The position numbers and the translations under genes are program-made. Shown here in pieces: positions 1 through 6,938 of a stretch of DNA of 12,548 nucleotides; within the stretch, counting starts at the first letter, position 1, and every line of letters begins with the position of its first letter. Source of the stretch: Thermococcus sp. (GTDB taxonomy: Archaea > Methanobacteriota_B > Thermococci > Thermococcales > Thermococcaceae); contig JALTCK010000005.1 of NCBI GenBank assembly GCA_027074805.1, positions 1 through 12,548 on the forward strand, written 5' to 3'. A model generated the notes under the pieces. It was not told where the DNA came from. It saw nothing but the letters and a program-made list of their open reading frames with translations, and searched no databases.

Positions 1-140
1 TTTCTGTAGTTCCTTTGTGGTGTGCACTTCTTTGCCTTTTTAGTCTCAAACTGTAACTTCTTTGCCGGCAGAGAGTCGAATAAATTGGTGCAAGAATATG
101 CAATCGGGTGCATCTGATTTCAAGCAAGTTCATCCATATA
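1..140. other. Upstream non-coding region of the transporter operon
   Basis: I see no convincing gene here. All three forward frames meet stops early (TAG at 7-9, TAG at 41-43, TAA at 54-56). A forward reading frame from TTG 62 runs into the binding-protein gene, but it would place the operon promoter inside coding sequence and has no ribosome binding site, so I treat it as non-coding. Two exact 11-base copies of ACTTCTTTGCC lie at 26-36 and 56-66, exactly 30 bases apart. ATGCA at 98-102 and TGCAT at 109-113 form an inverted repeat with a 6-base spacer. Either could be an operator, or chance. No TATCAC-N5-GTGATA glycolytic motif is visible. A possible tail of an upstream gene (positions 3-56) is too short to judge. 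Confidence 0.5.
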
Positions 141-154
141 GAAAGATTTATATA
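141..154 (+). promoter_or_regulatory. BRE/TATA promoter of the amino-sugar uptake operon
   Basis: GAAAG followed by ATTTATATA is a close match to the Thermococcales BRE plus TATA box. Transcription would start about 25 bases downstream, near 175-180. That leaves a leader of roughly 25 bases before ATG 203, which carries GGTGGTG at 193-199. A second AT-rich element, AAAATTTATAAAA at 163-175, is a weaker alternative TATA box that would put the start at or just before the coding region. The position supports starting the binding-protein gene at 203 rather than at codons upstream. Confidence 0.7.
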
Positions 155-202
155 GATGATGCAAAATTTATAAAATTGACCAACCTTATAATGGTGGTGC
201 CA

Positions 203-2035
203 ATGAGAAAATTCCTTGCGTTTGGAGTCGTGGCCCTTTTCATGGCCAGTCTTTTTGGGGCTGGATTTGGGATGGCAGCTGAAACACTACCCAGGGATGA
301 GACAATCTATACTGCAAACAGCGCCCCGCCGACTAATGCAAATCCCTTCAGTGGCGGTAACATAATAGGTATCGACGGTCTAGTTTTTGAACCGCTCTTC
401 ATGTTGAACTTCATGCAGAGCAAGCTCGTTCCATGGCTTGCCGCTGAAGGTAAGTGGGTTGACAGCACAACCTATCAGGTTAAACTCCGCGATGGCCTAA
501 AGTGGCAGGACGGACAACCGCTGACCGCTGAGGACGTCAAGTTCTCTTTTGAGCTCTATCAGAAGATGGGCCTTAAGAAGTACGAAGGTCTCAGGGAGAT
601 AAAGGTCGTTGATGACAAGACCGTTCAGTTCCTCTTCTCCGGTGCCCCGAACGTTTGGGTCTGGAACCAGAATCTATTCACAACCCTCATTGTTCCGAAG
701 CACATCTTCCAAAACCTTGACCCGAATAAGCTCAAGACCATGACCTTCCTTGGCGACCAGAAGAAGTACCTCGTAGGTTCTGGTGCATACAAGCTCAAGG
801 AAGTCGTCCAGCAGCAGAAGGCCATCCTTGTCAGGAACGACGACTGGTGGGGTAACAAATACTTCAAGAAGCCGGCCGCCAAGTACATAGTTCAGCTCTA
901 CGTTTCAAGTAATGACCAGGCAGTTAACATGTTTATCAAGGGCGATCTCGACGTCGGAACCTACTACATGGATATAGTCTCGGCCAAGCAGAAGAACCCG
1001 AACATTGTCAGTTGGCTCGACAAATATCCGTACTTCCCGCCAGTAGTCCCTGTTGTCTTGTACTTCAATACCCAGAGGCCGCCCATGAACCAGCCGGCAT
1101 TCAGGCGCGCTATAGCAATGGCCATCAATCCGTATCAGATCGTCAACCAGGGGCCAATAAGTGACGTTCCTGACCAGACTCCACTCGGTGCTATCATGGA
1201 GCCATGGAAGGAAAAGATAGGGGTCAAGAAACTCATTGACCAGTATGGATGGAAGTACGGTGACATTGCTGATGCCAACAAGATACTCGACCAGCTCGGC
1301 ATGAAGGATACTAACGGGGACGGTATAAGGGAGTACAATGGCAAGGATATAGTCCTTAAGTTCTATACCTGTGCGGGCTGTTCAGACTGGATCCAGGCCG
1401 GTGAGATAATAGCCAACCAGCTCAAGGCGATTGGAATAAAGGTCGAGATCGAGAAGGGCGACTGGACCAACTTCTTCATGGCTCACCTCAACAGCGGTGA
1501 CTTCGACCTTGCCCTTCACTGGGCCGGAACCTTCAAGCCCGATCCGTACAGTGTCTATTATTCCATCATGTACTACAAGAACAGCACCGACAAAGGTTCC
1601 GCAAACTTCGGAAACTACTACAATGAGAGGGCCAATGAACTCCTAGAGAAGCTCGCCCATACCCCAGTCGAGAGCGAGCAGATAAACTACCTCAAGGAGC
1701 TTACCAAGATATGGCTTGAAGACGTTCCAGCAGTTCCTGTCTACATGGGTACCCTCTTCTACGAAGCAAACCAGGCCTACTGGAAGGGATGGCCGAACGC
1801 CAAGAACCCCTACGGCGTGCCGATATTCTGGCCAGGCTTTGGTACGTGGGGTACTGCCCTGGCGCTCCTCGGTGTCCAGCCGGCGGTTACACCGACCACC
1901 ACCAGCACTAGTGGAACGGGAACCACGACAACTTCTGGAGGTAGCACTACAACGAGCAGCGGCAGCGGAATCTGCGGTCCAGCACTAATAGTCGCCTTGG
2001 CGGCTGTACCTCTGTTCATGAGGAGACGCCGCTGA
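203..2035 (+). CDS. ABC transporter substrate-binding protein (SBP_bac_5 / DppA-OppA type), CGP-CTERM anchored
   Basis: This 610-residue extracytoplasmic protein of the oligopeptide-type binding family would deliver its ligand to the ABC transporter encoded just downstream. In Thermococcales such Dpp-like systems often carry sugars; the following glmD and glmA genes point to chitobiose or related amino-sugar oligomers (inference). A Sec signal peptide spans about residues 1-26 (MRK, hydrophobic core, cleavage near AA-ETLP). Residues 30-560 show SBP_bac_5 hallmarks, including LRDGLKWQDGQPLTAEDVKFS at about 95-115 and an EF-hand-like DTNGDGIRE loop at 369-377. C390 and C393 form a CxxC. Residues about 562-589 are a Ser/Thr/Gly-rich linker, followed by CGP at 591-593, a hydrophobic stretch and RRRR: the CGP-CTERM surface-anchor tail. 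I chose ATG 203 for its signal peptide and GGTGGTG; ATG 191 is an alternative. Confidence 0.88.
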   Translation: MRKFLAFGVVALFMASLFGAGFGMAAETLPRDETIYTANSAPPTNANPFSGGNIIGIDGLVFEPLFMLNFMQSKLVPWLAAEGKWVDSTTYQVKLRDGLKWQDGQPLTAEDVKFSFELYQKMGLKKYEGLREIKVVDDKTVQFLFSGAPNVWVWNQNLFTTLIVPKHIFQNLDPNKLKTMTFLGDQKKYLVGSGAYKLKEVVQQQKAILVRNDDWWGNKYFKKPAAKYIVQLYVSSNDQAVNMFIKGDLDVGTYYMDIVSAKQKNPNIVSWLDKYPYFPPVVPVVLYFNTQRPPMNQPAFRRAIAMAINPYQIVNQGPISDVPDQTPLGAIMEPWKEKIGVKKLIDQYGWKYGDIADANKILDQLGMKDTNGDGIREYNGKDIVLKFYTCAGCSDWIQAGEIIANQLKAIGIKVEIEKGDWTNFFMAHLNSGDFDLALHWAGTFKPDPYSVYYSIMYYKNSTDKGSANFGNYYNERANELLEKLAHTPVESEQINYLKELTKIWLEDVPAVPVYMGTLFYEANQAYWKGWPNAKNPYGVPIFWPGFGTWGTALALLGVQPAVTPTTTSTSGTGTTTTSGGSTTTSSGSGICGPALIVALAAVPLFMRRRR

Positions 2036-2055
2036 GAGAATCTTTTTCTCTTTTC
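2035..2055 (+). terminator. Possible partial terminator between binding protein and permease
   Basis: AGAGAA (2035-2040) can pair with TTCTCT (2046-2051) around a 5-base loop, and the segment is T-rich (TCTTTTTCTCTTTTC). T-runs are the main intrinsic termination signal in Thermococcales. At this position it could end a fraction of transcripts after the binding-protein gene, giving more binding protein than membrane components. The hairpin is short, so this is a suggestion only. Confidence 0.4.
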
Positions 2056-2076
2056 ATGATTTGGGGAGGGAAAACT

Positions 2077-3069
2077 ATGGGGTTCAAGAAATACTTGGCT
2101 CTCAAAACTGGCGTGTATCTCATTACGTTCCTGTTTGCGGTTACACTTAACTGGTTACTCCCCAGGCTCATGCCGGGAAATCCTATTGAGGCCATGCTCA
2201 GCTCAAACCTGGGTCTGGCACCGGGTGAGAAAGAGGTTCTTATGCAGTACTATTCACAACTTTACGGACTTGACAAGCCCCTATGGGAGCAGTTTGTTAA
2301 CTTCTGGGTCAATCTGCTCCATGGGAATTTGGGATATAGCATACTCTACAAGGCTCCCGTTACCGATTTAATAAAACACGCGCTTCCCTATGATATAGCG
2401 ATTCTTCTCCCGGCTATTGCTCTCAGCTGGATAGTTGGAAACTGGCTGGGGGCCATTGCAGGCAAGAATAAGAGGTATGATAGGTACACGATGCCTGTGT
2501 TCTACTTCCTTGCGAGCATGCCTTACTTCTGGTTTGCCATGTTGCTGGTATACTTCGTGGGCGTTAGGGCAGGATGGCTCCCCTATCAGGGTGCATACGA
2601 TCCTGCTATAATCCCGAGCTTTTCGTGGGAGTTCCTATCGAGTTTCTTGAAACATTGGATACTACCTTTTCTTAGCCTTTTCATAGTCATGATAGGCAGC
2701 TGGGCAATAGGAATGCGCAATATGATCATCTATGAGCTTGAGGCTGATTACATCCGCTATCTTGAGGCCCTCGGTGGAAGTGAGAAACTCCTTACAAAGC
2801 ACGCTTACAGGAATGCCATACTGCCCCAGGTGACGGGACTGGCGCTCCAACTCGGCCTCATGGTTGCTGGGGCCATAGCCACGGAGATAGTCTTCAACTA
2901 CCCTGGAATCGGTGTTCTCATAATGAACGCTGCATTGAGCCAGGACTACTTCTTGCTCCAGGGAGCTTTCCTCATGGTTGTCATATCAGTGCTGGCTGCA
3001 AACTTCCTCATTGACATAATCTATGCATTCATAGATCCGCGTGTTAGGACGAGTTATACGGAGGGGTAA
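2077..3069 (+). CDS. ABC transporter permease, DppB/OppB type
   Basis: This 330-residue inner-membrane permease would form one half of the translocation pore with the next gene product. The N-terminus has one membrane span (about 12-30) followed by the family's extracytoplasmic segment with MPGNPIEAM and YGLDKPLWEQF. The core follows with about five further spans (roughly 105-128, 140-162, 195-213, 252-275 and 297-318). The cytoplasmic EAA loop that contacts the ATPases is at about 222-250 (EADYIRYLEALGG). The protein ends in DPRVR, typical of DppB proteins. The start at ATG 2077 is set by GGGGAGGG at 2063-2070 with 6-base spacing; an in-frame ATG at 2056 has no such site. It follows the binding-protein gene by 41 bases and precedes the partner permease by 2 bases. 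Substrate is inferred from the neighbours; Dpp/Opp homology alone would suggest peptides. Confidence 0.9.
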   Translation: MGFKKYLALKTGVYLITFLFAVTLNWLLPRLMPGNPIEAMLSSNLGLAPGEKEVLMQYYSQLYGLDKPLWEQFVNFWVNLLHGNLGYSILYKAPVTDLIKHALPYDIAILLPAIALSWIVGNWLGAIAGKNKRYDRYTMPVFYFLASMPYFWFAMLLVYFVGVRAGWLPYQGAYDPAIIPSFSWEFLSSFLKHWILPFLSLFIVMIGSWAIGMRNMIIYELEADYIRYLEALGGSEKLLTKHAYRNAILPQVTGLALQLGLMVAGAIATEIVFNYPGIGVLIMNAALSQDYFLLQGAFLMVVISVLAANFLIDIIYAFIDPRVRTSYTEG

Positions 3070-3071
3070 AG

Positions 3072-4010
3072 ATGCCGAGAAGGAGCAAGATGGATACGGT
3101 AAGGATTGCCTTCAGGAACAGGAAGTTTCAGTTCGGATTTGGGCTATTGGCTTTCTTCATAATATTCGCTCTCATCGGTCCACTATTCACACCCTTTGCA
3201 TGGGATGGTCTGTACTATGAGAAGGTGGGAAAGATTGAGCTGGCATCGTACTCTGGAAGGCATCTCCCCCCCATGACCCATGAGGAGATCTACACCTACA
3301 CAGGAAAGAAGGTTGAGGTGTTCCACATACTGGGAACGGACATCCAGGGAAAAGACGTTTATGCACAGCTTGTATATGGTCTCCGGACTTCTCTGTGGAT
3401 AGCAGTACTGGCCGCCATAATTGGGACGATACTGGGTGTCAGCATAGGTTTTGTGGCCGGTTACAAGGGAGGCTGGGTTGACGAGGTACTAATGATGGTA
3501 GTCAACATAATGCTCGTAATACCGGCGATAGTGCTCCTCATACTCGTTGCAGCGTACCTCTCAGCTAGGAGCCCGGAGATACAGGCAGTAATCATAGGTC
3601 TGACCGGTTGGCCATGGGTTGCTAGGGCAGTTCGTTCACAGACACTCTCTCTCAAGAGCAGGGAGTTCGTAAGCCTTGCCAGGCTTGCTGGCCAGAGTGA
3701 CTCCAAGATAATCTTTGGAGAAATAATGCCAAACATGGTCTCCTACGTCTTCATGGCGGGAATCCTCCAGTTCAGCGGTGCAATACTCGCGAGTGCTACC
3801 CTTGACTTCATAGGCCTCGGTCCGACGACGATGGTCTCCCTGGGAAACATACTTCAGAGGGCCATAGCATACAACGCCCTCCAGTTCGGATGGTGGTGGT
3901 GGTTCATACCGCCAGGGATTATAATAACCCTCATCATAACAGCGTTGTTTTTCATAAACCTCGGGATGGAGGAGGTCTTCAACCCGCGCCTCAGGAGGGG
4001 TGGAGAATGA
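3072..4010 (+). CDS. ABC transporter permease, DppC/OppC type
   Basis: This 312-residue protein is the second membrane subunit. It starts with a basic cytoplasmic segment and a span at about 20-41, then an extracytoplasmic region. LGTDIQGKDVYAQLVYGLRTS at about 87-107 corresponds to the LGTDxxGRDV block of DppC proteins. About five more spans follow (around 108-130, 138-162, 170-182, 224-246 and 277-297). The EAA loop is at about 198-220 (EFVSLARLAGQS). A Trp run (WWWW, 274-277) precedes the last span. ATG 3072 follows GGAGGGG at 3060-3066 with 5-base spacing. Its TGA overlaps the next gene's start as ATGA, so translation of the first ATPase is probably coupled to it. It pairs with the DppB-type subunit to form the pore; the amino-sugar substrate is inferred from context. 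Confidence 0.9.
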   Translation: MPRRSKMDTVRIAFRNRKFQFGFGLLAFFIIFALIGPLFTPFAWDGLYYEKVGKIELASYSGRHLPPMTHEEIYTYTGKKVEVFHILGTDIQGKDVYAQLVYGLRTSLWIAVLAAIIGTILGVSIGFVAGYKGGWVDEVLMMVVNIMLVIPAIVLLILVAAYLSARSPEIQAVIIGLTGWPWVARAVRSQTLSLKSREFVSLARLAGQSDSKIIFGEIMPNMVSYVFMAGILQFSGAILASATLDFIGLGPTTMVSLGNILQRAIAYNALQFGWWWWFIPPGIIITLIITALFFINLGMEEVFNPRLRRGGE

Positions 4011-4984
4011 GCGCTCTACTTGATGTCAGAAACCTCAAGATTTACTACAAGACTCCAGTGGGATACGTCAAGGCGGTAGATGACGTCAGCTTCAATGTTG
4101 AGAAGGGCGAGGTCTTCGGTGTAGCAGGTGAGAGCGGATGTGGAAAATCCACGCTTGTCCACTCTCTTATTCTAAGGAAGCCACCCATGATCCACATGGG
4201 CGGTCAGGCGATATTCAAGGGAAGGAATCTGATGCAGCTTTCCAAAGAGGAGGAAAGGAGGATAAAGTACACCGAGATCTCGATAATTCCCCAGTATGCC
4301 ATGAACGCCCTCAACCCCACCAAGAAGATCAAGGACATTGTGTGGGACATAGCGAGGGAGCACGGTTACGAGGACAGGAACGAGGTAGAGAAGCTCCTCC
4401 GCGAGAGGCTCGCAATGGTCAAGCTCAGTGAGAAGGTAGCCGACATGTATCCTGTAGAGCTCAGCGGTGGAATGAGACAGAGGGTCACGATGGTTGTTTC
4501 AACACTTGTGAACCCCGACCTTCTCATCGCAGACGAGGTCACCTCCGCCCTCGACGTTACCACTCAGAGGGTGGTTCTCGAGCTCCTCCATTACTTCTTA
4601 GAGCAGGACATCGTCAAGTCGATAATCTTCGTTACTCATGACCTCGCTCTCCTAGATAAGATAGCAGACAGATTCTTGGTAATGTATGCTGGGAAGGTAG
4701 TGGAGATGGGTCCGACAGAGGATCTCATAAACTCGCCCTCTCACCCCTACACCACAATGCTTGTCGAGTCCCTGCCGAAGATAGGTGTTCGCTACCATGA
4801 GAGGAAGCTCAAGGGGATTCCCGGATACCCGATAAGTCTGTTGAACCCGCCGGAGGGGTGCAGGTTCTACACGCGCTGTCCTTATGCAATGGAACAATGC
4901 CCAATTATAGAGCCCCCAAAGGTAGAAGTCGAGGAGGGTCACATAGTTGCCTGCCATCTCTACGGAGGTGAGTCCGATGAGTGA
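4007..4984 (+). CDS. ABC transporter ATP-binding protein, DppD/OppD type
   Basis: This 325-residue cytoplasmic ATPase would power the transporter together with the next gene product. Visible motifs are Walker A GESGCGKST (41-49), Q-loop Gln96, signature LSGGM (152-156), Walker B DLLIADE (171-177) with catalytic Glu177, and switch His211 in VTHDL. The usual DEPTSALD reads DEVTSALD. The C-terminal oligo_HPY extension holds Cys285, Cys291, Cys298 and Cys316; the first three match the CxxxxxCxxxxxxC pattern of DppD/OppD tails, which bind an iron-sulfur cluster in some homologues. ATG 4007 overlaps the upstream stop (ATGA) and follows GGAGGGGT at 3994-4001. A longer in-frame reading from 3890 would overlap the permease by 120 bases and is not supported. 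Its 3' end overlaps the next gene by 8 bases. Confidence 0.93.
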   Translation: MSALLDVRNLKIYYKTPVGYVKAVDDVSFNVEKGEVFGVAGESGCGKSTLVHSLILRKPPMIHMGGQAIFKGRNLMQLSKEEERRIKYTEISIIPQYAMNALNPTKKIKDIVWDIAREHGYEDRNEVEKLLRERLAMVKLSEKVADMYPVELSGGMRQRVTMVVSTLVNPDLLIADEVTSALDVTTQRVVLELLHYFLEQDIVKSIIFVTHDLALLDKIADRFLVMYAGKVVEMGPTEDLINSPSHPYTTMLVESLPKIGVRYHERKLKGIPGYPISLLNPPEGCRFYTRCPYAMEQCPIIEPPKVEVEEGHIVACHLYGGESDE

Positions 4985-5948
4985 ACCCCTGCTTCACGTT
5001 GAAAACCTTACGAAGGTCTTTACCTCGGGCCTCATTGGTGGCTTTGAGATAAGGGCAGTTGACGGCGTCACGTTTGATGTGAGGAAAGGGGAGATAATAT
5101 CCCTCGTGGGCGAGAGCGGAAGTGGAAAGACCACAATAGGAAAGCTGATACTAAGGCTCATAACACCGACTTCTGGAAGGATACTCTTCAAGGGGGATAA
5201 CATCGTTGAGTTCGACAAGAAGCGCCTCAAGACTTATTACTACAAGCGCGTTCAGGCGGTCTTTCAGGATCCCTTTGCGAGCTTTAATCCGGTATATCCA
5301 ATAGACAGGGCCTTTGACTTGATCTTCAGTTCGTTCCTTCCAAAGATGACTCCAGATGAGAGGGATGAGATGATAGACAGGGCTCTCGAGCAGGTGGGAC
5401 TGAACCCAGACGAGATCAGAGGCAAGTACCCGCACCAGCTCAGCGGTGGTCAGCTTCAAAGGATTCTGATAGCTAGGGCTCTTCTCGTTGAGCCGGATCT
5501 TCTCATAGCGGACGAGGCCGTTTCAATGCTCGATGCGAGCACTAGGATAGACATTTTGAATCTCCTCGGCGAGGTCAGGGATAAGTTCGGCACTTCGGTG
5601 CTGTTCGTTACCCATGACCTGGCTCTGGGTTACTACATCAGCGACAAAACAATAATCATGTACCGCGGGATGATAGTGGAGATGGGCAACACTGAAAAGG
5701 TCTTCAAGAACGCCCTCCACCCTTACACTAAAATGCTCCTCGAAAGCATCCCAGACCTCAACGTAAAGTGGGAGTTTAGGAAGACGATAGAACCCGAAAA
5801 GGAAGAGGAGAGTATCTACCAGATACAGGGCTGTCGTTACGCCCCACGCTGTCCCCTAGTGAAGGACGTCTGTTGGAAGGAAAAGCCTAGGTTGATTGAG
5901 GTTGAGAAGGACCACTGGGTTGCCTGCCACATTCATGGGGGTGGGTGA
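4977..5948 (+). CDS. ABC transporter ATP-binding protein, DppF/OppF type
   Basis: This 323-residue protein is the second ATPase subunit, expected to form a heterodimer with the preceding one. It has Walker A GESGSGKTT (45-53), Q-loop Gln97 in FQDPF, signature LSGGQ (155-159), Walker B DLLIADE (174-180) with Glu180, and His213 in VTHDL. The segment after Walker B reads AVSMLD instead of the common PTSALD. Cys286, Cys292, Cys299 and Cys317 in the oligo_HPY tail have the same spacing as in its partner up to the third Cys, so both subunits may carry a metal centre. ATG 4977 sits 5 bases after a perfect GGAGGTGA (4964-4971) and overlaps the upstream stop; an in-frame codon at 4947 has no such signal. 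The stop is 1 base before the chosen glmD start. Confidence 0.93.
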   Translation: MSEPLLHVENLTKVFTSGLIGGFEIRAVDGVTFDVRKGEIISLVGESGSGKTTIGKLILRLITPTSGRILFKGDNIVEFDKKRLKTYYYKRVQAVFQDPFASFNPVYPIDRAFDLIFSSFLPKMTPDERDEMIDRALEQVGLNPDEIRGKYPHQLSGGQLQRILIARALLVEPDLLIADEAVSMLDASTRIDILNLLGEVRDKFGTSVLFVTHDLALGYYISDKTIIMYRGMIVEMGNTEKVFKNALHPYTKMLLESIPDLNVKWEFRKTIEPEKEEESIYQIQGCRYAPRCPLVKDVCWKEKPRLIEVEKDHWVACHIHGGG

Positions 5949-5949
5949 G

Positions 5950-6933
5950 GTGCACAAGACTCTCGAGGAGATAAGAAGACTTCCGGAGGGCATAATAAAG
6001 GCTCAAGAGGCCTTTGAAGAGTTTATGGCTAAATATGACGGCTTTGATCTACCCAATGAGGTGCTCTTCACGGGGTGTGGTTCCTCCCATTTCCTGTCGC
6101 AGCTGCTGGCCATGGCAACCACCCACCTCGGGGGCAGGGGAGTTAGTCTCCCCTGCTCTGAACTTCTGTATTCAAGAGAGTACTATCCAATCGGAAACCC
6201 GAAACTGCTCGTTGCTATATCGCGCTCTGGAGAGACTACGGAAGTATTGAAGACACTGGATGTCCTCGAAGTCCCCAAGCTTGGGATAGCAGCGTACTCA
6301 TCAAGCCTGCTGGAGAACTCCGATTACGCCCTTCTCGTCAACACGCCAGAGGACAGTGTAGTCATGACTCACTCATTTCCATCTTTCCTATTTGCTTTCC
6401 AGCAGCTCCTAAACCACTCCTTAGGAAAACCTCTGTACGACGCCGAGAAGCTATCGGATCTCTCAAGGGAAGTTCTCAATAGCGAGGAGTACATCAAGGG
6501 GATAATCGAGGAGTTCGACTTCAGGAACGTCATATTCCTCGGCTCTGGAATTCTCTATCCCGTGGCCCTCGAGGCTTCTCTTAAAATGAAGGAGATGGCG
6601 ATATTCTGGAGCGAGGCCTACCAGACCTTCGAGGTGAGGCACGGGTTCAAATCGGTGGCCGACGAGGGTACTCTGGTGGTTCTCCTCGTCGATGAGCCCT
6701 TCGACTGGCACGAGAAACTCACGGAGGAGTTTCAGGGGCAGGGTGCGAGGGTTCTCACCGTTGGGAAGAGAAACACTGGAGCGAACTACTTCGTGAAAAT
6801 CCCTGATCTCGAGTTGCCCGAGGGCACGGCACTGTACCTGCCTGTTATACAGCTCCTCTCCTACTACAAGGCGGTTAAGAGGGGCTTCAATCCCGACAGC
6901 CCGAGGTTCCTTAGCAGGGTGGTCAAGTGGTGA
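5950..6933 (+). CDS. glmD: Glucosamine-6-phosphate deaminase, SIS family (GlmD type)
   Basis: In Thermococcales, GlmD converts glucosamine 6-phosphate to fructose 6-phosphate and ammonia, linking chitin breakdown to glycolysis; it resembles the isomerase half of GlmS, not NagB. The 327-residue product has two SIS domains. The first (about 36-130) has TGCGSS (41-46) and SRSGETTE (91-98). The second (about 190-300) has GSG (198-200), LKMKEMA with Glu215, and FEVRHG with His231; by alignment to GlmS these match its ring-opening and isomerisation residues. The C-terminus PRFLSRVVKW has Arg323 where GlmS has its Schiff-base Lys. GTG 5950 gives the family-like MHKTLEEI start and has GGGGGTGGG upstream; ATG 5935, overlapping the ATPase gene, is an alternative. 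The position between transporter and glmA strongly supports the role. A plain GlmS-like isomerase is less likely because the glutaminase domain is absent. Confidence 0.87.
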   Translation: MHKTLEEIRRLPEGIIKAQEAFEEFMAKYDGFDLPNEVLFTGCGSSHFLSQLLAMATTHLGGRGVSLPCSELLYSREYYPIGNPKLLVAISRSGETTEVLKTLDVLEVPKLGIAAYSSSLLENSDYALLVNTPEDSVVMTHSFPSFLFAFQQLLNHSLGKPLYDAEKLSDLSREVLNSEEYIKGIIEEFDFRNVIFLGSGILYPVALEASLKMKEMAIFWSEAYQTFEVRHGFKSVADEGTLVVLLVDEPFDWHEKLTEEFQGQGARVLTVGKRNTGANYFVKIPDLELPEGTALYLPVIQLLSYYKAVKRGFNPDSPRFLSRVVKW

Positions 6934-6938
6934 TAGGG

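Noticed and set aside
62..202. N-terminal extension of the binding protein from TTG 62
   Set aside because: It would put BRE/TATA elements inside the coding region and a signal peptide at residue 48; no ribosome binding site precedes it.
3890..4006. Upstream extension of the first ATPase gene
   Set aside because: It lies wholly inside the permease gene in another frame; ATG 4007 has a good ribosome binding site and gives the normal family N-terminus.
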